NCBI GenBank assembly: GCA_964030785.1
Contig: OZ034979.1
Span: forward strand, 37,064,484-37,128,483
Direction: 5' to 3'
From: Siderastrea siderea
Taxonomy: Eukaryota > Cnidaria > Anthozoa > Scleractinia > Rhizangiidae
DNA length: 64,000 bases
How positions within the stretch are numbered: the first letter of the stretch is position 1; every line of letters starts with the position of its first letter. Under the pieces are notes generated by a model that worked only from the letters and a program-made list of their open reading frames with translations, made no database searches and had not been told where the DNA came from. This document shows positions 56,101-64,000 of the stretch, piece by piece. Both the position numbers and the translations under genes were made by a program.

Positions 56101-56203
56101 TTTTCCATTTTGAGATCGAAGAAGTTATGCATCTTACAGCGTATATACCAGGGTAAATTGAGGTGGGAGTGGATCGATTTCTGCTCAAAAATTTAGACAA
56201 CAT
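47164..56203 (-). CDS. ACSF3: ACSF3, mitochondrial malonyl-CoA synthetase
   Basis: Eleven exons keep frame: 56203-55551, 54839-54677, 52998-52850, 52213-52149, 51586-51507, 51124-51065, 50246-50146, 48538-48465, 48354-48279, 47569-47446, 47319-47164 (566 aa; human 576). ACSF3 converts malonate, CoA and ATP to malonyl-CoA in mitochondria, feeding mitochondrial fatty-acid synthesis and protein malonylation. Adenylate-forming motifs are in order: [11 protein letters not shown] (199-209, P-loop), [31 protein letters not shown] and PRNAMGK with the catalytic Lys at 552. The first 30 residues lack acids and have several Arg/Ser, as expected of a mitochondrial presequence. One acceptor (TTTGAAAG|ATTAATG at 52214) has a weak pyrimidine tract but the protein is continuous across it. 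Introns carry several mobile elements (48658-49780, 52320-52580, 53925-54531). Confidence 0.93.
48658..49780. mobile_element. 'TTAACCCTTTAAGC' family copy, split by a later insertion
   Basis: The left end TTAACCATTTAAGCCC (48658) and right end GGGGTTTAAAGGGTTTAA (49763-49780) belong to the same element. The interior text continues across the insertion: GGTAACCAGTAA before it and TAAGGAGAATTGATATG after it. Removing 48834-49737 and one TAA restores a normal ~215-bp copy. It lies in the ACSF3 intron between 48538 and 50146. Confidence 0.7.
48834..49737. mobile_element. 904-bp inverted-repeat element with TAA target duplication
   Basis: The ends GGGAAGGTACGTTTTTTCTT and the inverse AAGAAAAAACGTACCTTCCC are identical over 20 bp and continue into poly-G/C and AGGGCTGGGG/CCCCAGCCCT. 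TAA at 48831-48833 and 49738-49740 is the target duplication, the TWA trinucleotide typical of PIF/Harbinger. Subterminal GGGAGGGTC blocks recur. No transposase ORF. Confidence 0.75.
49905..49990 (+). repeat. Single diverged unit of the ~115-bp repeat
   Basis: CAGCAATACCTCCCAGTGTT, GCTGTTTATTATGCTGTATA and TTTTTTAGTCTGTGAA match the unit at 22707-22812 in the same orientation. ACSF3 intron. A further fragment is at 52640-52700 (GTCTGTGGATAAAATCCTCA). Confidence 0.6.
52320..52585 (-). mobile_element. tRNA-derived SINE
   Basis: Read on the minus strand from about 52585: GATGGTGCAGTGGTGAGAGC resembles a pol III A box region, GGTTCGATTTCCAG a B box, then a body with CTTGCTCCTTGGGTTTTGC, CTCCGGGTTCTCTGGGTTTT and a tail near 52320. 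The apparent ORF ([16 protein letters not shown]) is a familiar translation of such SINEs in animal gene predictions, not a gene. ACSF3 intron. Confidence 0.7.
53925..54265. repeat. Dispersed repeat, copy 2 (inverted relative to 4795-5300)
   Basis: GCATTTGAAATCTAGCTCAT, AAAGAGGGAACAAAAATGCA and GATAAACCACAGGTTTACC correspond, inverted and in reverse order, to 4795-5300. ACSF3 intron. Confidence 0.6.
54320..54531. mobile_element. Short inverted-repeat element, family 'TTAACCCTTTAAGC', copy 5
   Basis: The right end GGGGCTTAAAGGGTTAA is intact; the left end (GAACCCACCATACAATATCC) is degraded. The interior (CATATTCTCCTCACTGTTCT, TCTGGTGATTGTTTCCCTTA) matches copy 3 throughout. ACSF3 intron. Confidence 0.7.
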
Positions 56204-56460
56204 GTCGTCCCCCCGGCCATTTGATCACCTCACCTACGTTTTCCGCCAGGCGACTATTCCGTGAAATGCGATAGCCTGGGTCCAAAGTTTCACACTGTAG
56301 GTCCCAGCCTCCACTCGCCTACGCCTATTGCCCTCCTCTCTGGAACGTCCAACTTTGCGACCGCCGTATTGTTCTATAGTGGGCTATTTCCCTCAATATC
56401 AATGTGGATTGCTTATCTATCATTGCAGTTCCATAGAATTAACTCATAACTCATAACTCA
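56204..56460 (-). promoter_or_regulatory. 5' flank of ACSF3
   Basis: The 57 bases right of the start codon are CpG-containing (GTCGTCCCCCCGGCC, TTTTCCGCCAGGCG), as in many animal promoters without TATA. No TATA box or clear initiator seen. The region ends at the inverted-repeat element starting at 56461. Confidence 0.35.
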
Positions 56461-57027
56461 TACCTTATTGGTACTTAATTTCGCAGGTACTTTTAAGTTT
56501 CGCGATTTTGGCGAGACAGTATTCAGTCGCGGGGTTTTATTTTCGCGATTTCATTAGGCAAATATGAGAAAAAGGCATTAAATTTCGTGATTCAAGCGTT
56601 CTCAACTTCATTTCATTTTTTAGAAAGTCTGAACTTTTTAAAATTTCTAGATAAACTGGAACACACAACTGATGCACATTTAAAAATTAACTAGCGATTC
56701 AGATGAAGATGATAGCTAGATTCTCTACTTCATATGTGAAATCTTTGCAAATTAACGTTATTTCACAACAGAAGATACAAAATGGAACTTACCAGTAAAA
56801 CCAGTTAATAATTTGTGCATTTGTCGATACATATCCTGTATATGTTGTTGTTATTACATGTTAATCATTTTTTTTTCTGTGATTTGAATTTTCTATATGG
56901 GTATTAAATTTCGCATGTTTAAATTTCGCGAGGATGCAGTATTCGCGGGTCTTTAATTTCGCAATTTTTTTTACAATCGCGAAAAACGCGAAATTAAAGA
57001 CCCGCGAAATTAAGTACCAATAAGGTA
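56461..57027. mobile_element. 567-bp inverted-repeat element just upstream of ACSF3
   Basis: Left end TACCTTATTGGTACTTAATT and its inverse AATTAAGTACCAATAAGGTA are perfect over 20 bp and extend into TTCGC/GCGAA. Subterminal TTTCGCG / CGCGAAA blocks repeat inside. The fragments at 17881-17960 and 18299-18400 use the same TTTCGC/GCGAAAT vocabulary and may be decayed relatives. Noncoding. Confidence 0.75.
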
Positions 57028-57150
57028 ACTGGAAAATGAACTTTGCCATCATTTTCGAGTTATTAGTTTATTGTATACGTGACCACTCCACATTGCCATA
57101 ATACACTTCGTTCCTCCCTTCCCCCCCCCCCCCTCCACCCTTACCCCCGT

Positions 57151-57242
57151 CCACATTTTACATAAACTATTGTTTTCAATTTCTCTTAGCAACGTGCCTA
57201 TTCCCGAGAGAAATTGAAAACAATAGTTGGTGCAAAATGTGG
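57151..57242. repeat. Near-perfect 36-bp-arm hairpin
   Basis: Arms 57151-57186 and 57208-57242 are inverted: CCACATTTTACATAAACTAT and TGTTTTCAATTTCTCT against AGAGAAATTGAAAACA and ATAGTTGGTGCAAAATGTGG, with a 21-base loop. About three mismatches in 36. Either a tiny foldback element or a hairpin-forming transcript. Confidence 0.65.
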
Positions 57243-59170
57243 AAGTAGTCCGACTTCGAACGCCTGCCTAGTTTGACGTAGACAGGGTACTCAACGGTTG
57301 CCTGTCGAACTCGGGTGGGAAAGGGGGTTACTCCCTTATATGAGCTAGGTAGGTATGTTCGGCCCCAAAGGGTACGGTTTTCGAGCCGTTTAATCCAAAA
57401 TAGGGTATATGTTTTGACCATTTTGGCCTGCCGAGGGTAAGGTTTGTGTGATCTGGTCTGGAATTGGGTATGGTTTTTAGAAGAAGCCGCTTAAATGTCT
57501 TTCTTATTATTATCTTCTCTTGAGCATGTTGAGAAGTGTTTTGATTGATATGGAATATTTGCAGACCTTCTCAAATGTCTACGCAAATTAAACCGAAGGA
57601 GTTCCTGGGCAGGTCTGAAATAGGGTATTGAATTTTGGGTCAGCTCTGAAACTGTAGGGTAGGGAAAATAACATTTTAGTCTGAACATTTTCAAGTAGTG
57701 GGCCGCACACCCCACCTAAATTTTCGGGGAGTACGCCCCCCCCCCCCCCCCGGGCTATCGAGACGAGTGTGACTGGTACTACCGATATATAAATAAGTTG
57801 CGTCTCTAGCTCTATACACTATCCCAAAAGAACTTAGGAGATCGTTTAGGGCTAGGAGACACTAGTAATGAGTATTCGGTTATTAAATATATCTGCAGTA
57901 GTGACCACCTGTACTTCTGCCCTGTGAAACGTGACTTGCGTTTTGTACCAGCCGAGAGGAATGTCAGGTTATCTCCTTCTTCGCTGATCAGGATGCCGTT
58001 TATGCCTCTTTGTACACAATACTTTTTTTTAAACTTATACTTACTAAAATTTTCTTAGCCTGAGAAAACAGCCCACGTTTCGCGAGGTCACCACTTGGGC
58101 CCCCCTCGAAACGACCTAAAATTTTCTGCGTTGTATTTGAGGTTGACGTGGAAGAACGTGTGAATGAAACCTTTTCATATAGTCCAGTCATCAATTGCAG
58201 TTTCACAGATTGTTTAAGATAATTCCCTCCTATTATAGACCAAGTGTTTCAGGGGTACTTTGTTGAAGTTTAGAGACTTAAAATACAACAAGGAGTCAAC
58301 CGAACAACAAGCAGAACATGGTTAAAAGAGAGCACGAATCATTCCGCCGATATAATGAAAAAAATAACTTTTTGGCACAAGCGATCCTCGAGTTTTGGCT
58401 GACTTAAATGTGGAGATTTTTTCTTTCTCCATCTGACAAAATTTTGCGACTGGGACAAGTTGCCGTAATGGTCCCAAAGGTAGAACCGAAAAAGGTGAAA
58501 CTATGTCTTTTACTTTTCTCATTGTCGTTACGCTTGAATTTTTGCAAAACATATTGTTGGCATCGTCCCGTGAGATATTAACACCAGGAAAAAAATAAAT
58601 ACGCTTCAGTAGTAATGTTTTTTCTTTTTAATTAATGTTTTACATGATAAGTCTAAATATATTACAAACACTGCAATTGTTTTCTATGAAAATGAAAACT
58701 TTACAAAGACCTAGATATGTAATTACATGTCATGGCAAAATCGCATGATTTTAATAATGATTTTTTGTCTTTATTTCTCATTTTCCTAAATTATATTCAG
58801 AGCTATACAAATCTAATAAGCAGCGATTCTGCTGTCATTGCTGACTTTTAGGTTTCCGTTCAGTAATTTCACGTAAATTTCTCGTCGTTTGGTGCAGGCA
58901 AAAATCCTGTCATTCTTTATGCTGACTAAGATCTAAACTTATTTCTTACTACCAAGCCATAATGCAGAGAAAAAGTGTTGTACTTATTAAAAACTCAATA
59001 AATCTCTTTTCTATAAATATCTTTGTTCAATATTCTCTTTTTTGTTCAGAGACAGGTGCAGAATTTGCCAGGTATGATCAAGTCTGTTAGCCTGTTATCA
59101 TGCCTTCAATTCAACGAGTTACTTTCGTTTCCGTCAGTTCCCACTGGCGATAACTGCTGTTTGTCTTTAC
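57243..59170. other. Gene-free interval upstream of ACSF3
   Basis: I see no exon. 57280-57750 is repeat-like text (TACTCCCTTATATGAGCTAG; GGGTACGGTTTTCGAGCC) ending in a run of about 17 C at 57730-57750. Similar text occurs beside poly-G at 13635-13760. 57800-59170 is AT-rich with nothing recognisable. Confidence 0.35.
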
Positions 59171-59174
59171 AATC

Positions 59175-62100
59175 TCAACACTCGGAGGGCCCTGGTAACG
59201 ACTTTTTGATCTTGAGAAACACAGCCTGAAGGACCGCGTCGGCCTGGTGACCATCCCCTGAGCAGCTGCAACAAAGACGGGAGTTATAAGACAGGAGCTC
59301 GTGAAGAAATGCAGACTCAGTAGGGTAGGGTGGGGATACAAATCACCCTAAAAGATGTAACTCAGATTCTGGGTGGGGGTGTACCGCCTCAGGAGCCTAT
59401 AACTAGTTATGGGCTCCAGGCTTCCTAGAATTTGAAATGCTAACAATATTTCAGACCAAACTACACGATTATTTTTTCGCGTACGCAAACCATTCCCTGC
59501 ATTTCACGAAACAGTACAAAGTCGCACCAGCAGCGTACCCTATTCCACTCATGGAGGGGAGTACAACACCCTTTTCCAATGGGAGGAGGGGAGGCAAAAC
59601 TAAAACAAGTCAACACCTAAACAAAGTAGGCTAATAAATGATGATGACCCTCGCAGTTAAAGATATCAACTTAAGTAAGCAGTTGATAAAAGACCAACCT
59701 AAAAAAAAAATTCAGGCTTGACCGGGATTTGAACCCATGACATTTGTGAATTCGTACTGAATATGAAATAATCATACATGTGAACTGAGGATGAAATAAT
59801 AAATGAGTTCACATAGTTCATTTCATATATTCACTCTCATTTGTTTCACCACCTACGGGATCACTACCAATTCGCAAACGACCCGCTCCCAGTTGGCTTG
59901 AAAGTTCAGTTGGTTAGAACGCTGCACCAGCACCGCTGTATCGGTTCGAATCCCGTTCAAGAGTGAATTTTTTCAGGTTGTTCTTTTATCAACTGCTACG
60001 TTGATATCTTTAACTGTGAGGGTCATCATCATTTCTTGTTTCATCCGCATTTCACATACAGGATTATTTCATGTAGTCATTCTCAAAGTAAGCTAACTGA
60101 ACGGGACATTCGTCACAATTTTAATCCCACGAAGCAAAACAACGTTCAGTGCAATACATACAATTTCTGCAGTTCAGTTTCTGCGATTTCAAACCAGGCC
60201 CAGTCCCTCCGTCTAGTTGCTCGACTCATGTTGACCAGGAACTCGACATGATTTGTGCTGACCTGTTGCCTAGCGTCCAGTTCTTCCTCTTCTCTCGCTA
60301 TCTGAAACACTTTGGGGCCTAATGACTTTATTTTGTCCACCAAGTGTAACGCTTGCTGCTCTAATCTAAGTACAAATAACCATAACCAATATTATACACG
60401 AGTCACTCAGAAAGGTCTTACATATACACGAACTGAGGGAAAAAATTCTGAGCGGTTTTCTCACCTTAGACATCTCATCAAGTCTTTTGCTGCCAAAGCT
60501 CGAATGAAGCCATTGTAAAGAAACTGCAAAGCCGTGAGATAGTCTTCTGCTTGACAGCACATCCAATGGGCATCAAGCAAACTATCAACTGGAAAAGAAT
60601 AAACGAGAGCAGGCGTGTTAATTTCCGAATCTCGCGGATTTTAAAGGTGAAGGCGATTAGACTGCGTAAAAAAATGTTAACCGTGTGAATGGCGATATGT
60701 GATTATAAACACGTGGTAGGTGGCTGTGGTTTGAGTACGTGAACACGACATATGTGAGCGTGGTCGAAAGTTATAAACACGGGGTTAGTGTGGTTTCAGG
60801 CATAAATACGTGATGAGTGAAAGAATGAAAGTAGTTAGACGTTTTCATGGACATGAGGTATCTGGGCGTGGTTTGAGGGTATAAACACGTGCTAACAGGG
60901 CGTGGTACCTGCACACATGGTAGCCTGCATGTTGCTGTAAACCATGGACACGCGATAGAAAGCTTGTGAAGCCTCGCGCCAGTGCTGTTCCCTGGAGGCT
61001 GCTGCAGCTGTTACGCTGTAGAGCACAATAGACCACGTGGTACCCCTAATGACACTGGAAAATCTGCAAAGAAACGCACTCAACCGTCATCACCTTGCAA
61101 ACCATGAAAAGCAGTACTACAGGAAAATACTGCTCAGAAGCTGTATTTGAATGCCTACGGTCAAACTGTAGAATTTAATCCATGGACCACCTGGTACACA
61201 GACAGCACCACAAGGTTCTGTTTGAATGGTCACACTTTAAGATTTCGTTCACACACTCAAAAGATAGAACCACCTTGTACAGCATAATAAACAGCACCAC
61301 AGGAAAGTACTGCTCACTAGCTTTCATTTGAATGGTCGCACTTTAGGATTTTATCCACAGACTCAAAAGTTAGAGCCACCTTGTACAGCATAATAAACAG
61401 CACCACAGGAAAGTACTGCTCAGTAGCTTTCATTTGAGTGGTCACACTTTAGGATTTCATCCACAGACTCAAACGTTAGAGCCACCTTGTACAACATAAT
61501 AAACAGCACCACAGGAAAGTACTGCTCAGTAGCTTTCATTAAAATGGTCACACTGTAGAATTAAATCCACAGACGCAAAAGATAGAACCACCTTGTACAT
61601 CACAATTAACAGTACTGCAGGATAGTACTGTTCAGTAGCTTTCACAGGATTTAATCCCCTGACTTGGAAATTAGAAAACAGAAACAAAATAGAAATTAGA
61701 AACTAGAATACACCTTGTACAGTACCATTCGTTGATAAGTTATAGTAAAAACGAATTGTAACTTATCAACAGTTTTTATCTAAATGGTCGTCAAAACTGA
61801 AAAACTCACCCTGCGGTTTCATTGAGAAGACTTGTTAATGAGTTATAAGAATCCTCCACGTCAAAACTGCAACAAACGAAGAGTCTTGTTAAAAGCAGAA
61901 CAAAAAAGCGAAAAGTATTGATTGACACTAAGGAATTTCATCCACACGCAAACACTGGAGCCACCTTGTACAGCACAATAAACTCCCATCATAGTCGCAA
62001 ATAAGCTATTTCCGAGTTGTCTTGTATCTCTTCTTCAAAGCGAGTCTTGGTGCATGGCCTTTCATATGAAAATGAGTTGTCATTTATCTGCAGATAAAAT

Positions 62101-63621
62101 TTATTTTCATATTAAAGGTTTTGCTTGAAGCCTCGCTTTGAAAAAGAGGAACAAGACAATTCGGAAATGGCCTATTTGTTTTCTGGACTGCCTGTCTTGA
62201 AATCAAATTCGATCAACCGCAATGCACTTTAATTCCTGTTCTATTTTTGTTCTGCAAAATCTTCTTATCTAATTTAGTCTTATATTTGGTGGCATACAGC
62301 AACGTGACAGAAAATAGTTGAACAAAATTTGGATGTTATGGCAGACCCTGTCCAAGCTACACCTTCATATATGATATGTCCTACTCAATTAACTTTACTT
62401 AATTACCCAACGTTTCCTTGCTCTTTTCTGTATCCTTCATAAACGTCCAAACTTCGGCTGAGTAAAACATCCCGGACAGCAAACAACTAATAACAAAATT
62501 TGATAAGATTGGTTTAACATGGTAGATATTCGTGCTTTATAAGTACATGAGGGTTTTCCGACTTGTTTTACGCCGCGATGCCGGGTTCAAAGGTTAGAGT
62601 ATGGAAAATTTGACGCGGAGGTCCGTGTTTGAGATATGGTCTCTTTCTTAAATGTGTTTCAATGAGAAGGAAAGAAGAGGCCTTCCGCTATAGCCATTAC
62701 GTTGCATCTTTAGATAATGCAATTTACTACACGCTACCTGTCTCAAACGTAGGGTGGGGTGAGGGGGAGGGGCCGCGGGGAAGGGTTGGGTTTTTTCTCC
62801 TCCTTGCTAGGTGTATTAATAGGTAAAGGCGGATTGTTGGCGCAACCCCAAAAAATGCCTGGAAAGAAAACCTGTGATGCTTATATATTTCTTATCGTAT
62901 CACGTTACAGAAACTGGGGCCAGACCAGACTCGTACCCAGTCGCTTCTCTTGGCCACGCTGTGTCTTATGGGTAGGATTTGAGGATTTCGTGTCTTCCCA
63001 TATTCCAATGCGAAAAGGAATAAATAAGTGGCTACTGGGTACTTGTCTGGGGCCGAACACAGGCACTGATGAACCATCTGATTAGTTCAAACTGTTGAAC
63101 TGGACAAAGATATCACTTAAACGCTACTCTTACTAAACAAGCTGTCACAAATATGACGCTATAATGATACGTGGTTGAAAAACCGATCGAAAGCCTACTT
63201 AATTGTAAGAGAATGGAGCTTCAACGGAAAAAGGACATTTAACGCTTGTGAGCGGACTTACCCTAGCCTGCGCAGCAAGCGTTTCCGTAAGGCTTTCCGC
63301 ATTTTTCGCTTTTTGGCCGCGCGAAAACTAGGGCGAGAAGGGGGCCTCCGCTCACCCTCCCCCCCACTTTCCATTTGTTGTGCTCGCCCCAATTCTCGCG
63401 ACTCCAAAAAGCGAAAAATTCCTCGGGCGGGCGAAAAAAGTTACGGAAAAGCTTGCTACGTAGGCTAGACTTACTCCTTCAAGTTTTCTCAGCTCCTCTA
63501 AAGATAGCACCATAGCAATGACGTCACTGTACATTCCCAGGGCCCGCTCACGGTCTCTCAACTGCAGTAACCTGGCCGCTATCATTCTGGTTACACGCAA
63601 AAGCTTGTGAAGTTGGTTTTC
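59175..63621 (-). CDS. C-terminal seven exons of an unrecognised helical, TPR-like protein (partial)
   Basis: Exons 63621-63475, 62486-62407, 61866-61810, 61063-60909, 60588-60465, 60365-60162 and 59265-59175 join in frame (phases 0,2,2,1,2,2) to 285 aa ending LPGPSEC. The sequence is almost wholly alpha-helical with TPR-like helix pairs: RERALGMYSDVIAMVL, HWREASQAFYRVSMVYSN, LLDAHWMCCQAEDYLTALQF and RRRDWAWFEIAETELQKF. There is no signal peptide or membrane segment in this part. Exon 60162 uses donor GTATGT; reading through it gives a short alternative end (YVLH). Upstream exons lie beyond 63621, most likely outside the window. I do not recognise the family; a scaffold or complex subunit is a guess from the fold type only. 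An intron holds the ~115-bp repeat array (61085-61680). Confidence 0.7.
59637..60033. mobile_element. Foldback element with tRNA-like boxes in both arms
   Basis: The outer arms are inverted: AAATGATGATGACCCTCGCA, GTTAAAGATATCAAC and GTTGATAAAAGA, mirrored at 59985-60033. Further in, each arm carries a B-box-like block: GATTTGAACCC (inverse orientation, 59730-59742) and GGTTCGAATCCC (59943-59954). The right arm also has an A-box-like AGTTGGTTAGAACGC before it. Thus two convergent tRNA-like segments face each other. It sits between the last two exons of the TPR-like gene. Confidence 0.65.
60690..60905 (+). repeat. Degenerate short tandem repeats (GTGTGGTTTGAG..TATAAACACG)
   Basis: TATAAACACGTG, GTGTGGTTT or GCGTGGTTTGAG and 'GGTATAAACACG' recur at about 60712, 60770 and 60880 with spacing near 55-110 bp. 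Intronic; noncoding. Confidence 0.5.
61085..61680 (-). repeat. Main array of the ~115-bp repeat (five to six units)
   Basis: Units contain CACCTTGTACAGCATAATAA, ACAGCACCACAGGAAAGTAC, TGCTCAGTAGCTTTCATTTG, AATGGTCACACTTTAGGATT and CCACAGACTCAAAAGTTAGA. Adjacent central units differ at only a few positions; outer units are more diverged, as expected from unequal exchange. It is the inverse of the array at 22620-23025. One more fragment is at 61925-61985. Confidence 0.85.
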
Positions 63622-63773
63622 CTGTGAAGAAAGAACGTTTTAGTGCAACCTATAATTAATGCAAACTCAACTTTTGGCTAATAGGCTGAGAGCGGCTTTT
63701 CACATATGCCTGAAAGCAATTACCTAAAAAAGATGTTTTTATCAGTGAATGAGCACACTCCATTCTCGTCCCC

Positions 63774-64000
63774 AGAGCTGCGATCCTTTTGGCCAGCACC
63801 ACGGATCGAGAGCTCTGGCGGGGTCAGGACAACGTGCAAGCACAATAGCTGCCCATTTTTGTGACGATGGCAACGGTTATTGTTTCAAATTTCTGAGGCT
63901 GCGCAGAAAGCCGGAAGTCCGTGATTCGTCGCGGACGTCCTGCTTTCGGATTCTGCCAGGGCTCTCGATACGTGGCGCGGGCCAAAAGGATCGCAGCTCT
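63774..64000. mobile_element. 227-bp foldback element reaching the window edge
   Basis: Left arm AGAGCTGCGATCCTTTTGGC, then ACGGATCGAGAGCTCTGGC. The right arm is the inverse and ends AAGGATCGCAGCTCT at base 64000. Arms are about 46 bp. It lies upstream of the first visible exon of the TPR-like gene. Whether the element ends exactly at the edge cannot be seen. Confidence 0.65.

Noticed and set aside
59730..59955. Possible tRNA genes (GGTTCGAATCCC)
   Set aside because: B-box-like text is present but the acceptor and anticodon stems of a functional tRNA do not form; it belongs to a foldback or SINE.
61085..61680. CRISPR-like regular repeats
   Set aside because: Units are contiguous ~115-bp tandem copies without unique spacers, in an intron of a eukaryotic gene.

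Overview
The window is nuclear DNA of an animal, most likely an anthozoan cnidarian (stony coral or sea anemone). Genes have many short exons with GT/AG introns, the proteins resemble metazoan families, and the intergenic and intronic space is dense with short inverted-repeat elements, a tRNA-derived SINE and hammerhead-like motifs of the kind linked to Penelope-like retroelements. The taxon is an inference; no marker in the window fixes it.

Layout: (1) 785-1236, + strand: last exon of a Pro/Ser/Thr-rich protein whose upstream exons lie outside. (2) 1.7-6.5 kb: mostly transposon debris, including a mariner-like insertion inside an older element, plus one possible first exon at 5400-5687 (-). 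(3) 6.6-16.1 kb, - strand: two tandem, intact three-exon genes for PA14-domain beta-1,4-N-acetylgalactosaminyltransferases (B4GALNT3/4 type), duplicated with their 5' flanks and introns. (4) 16.1-21.2 kb: gene-free, filled with nested foldback elements and satellite-like repeats. (5) 21213-42666, - strand: a KNL1 (kinetochore scaffold) gene that I could assemble in 25 exons, reading frame preserved at every junction, about 2049 aa. It carries SILK and RVSF PP1-docking motifs, a large exon of MELT-like tandem modules, a helical region and a C-terminal RWD domain. (6) 42907-44718, + strand: single-exon TYSND1 peroxisomal processing protease ending in SKL, head to head with KNL1 across 240 bp. 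(7) 47164-56203, - strand: ACSF3, malonyl-CoA synthetase, 11 exons, 566 aa. (8) 59175-63621, - strand: the last seven exons of an unrecognised helical, TPR-like protein that continues past the right edge.

The genes do not form one pathway. KNL1 and TYSND1 probably share a bidirectional promoter. Most of the unusual structure is in the repeats: two insertions dated by nesting, one dated by comparing the duplicated GalNAc-transferase introns, a dispersed ~115-bp repeat forming arrays in introns of two different genes, a foldback with tRNA-like pol III boxes in both arms, and several hammerhead-like cores.

All exon coordinates come from hand reading of splice sites and phase; none is transcript-confirmed.
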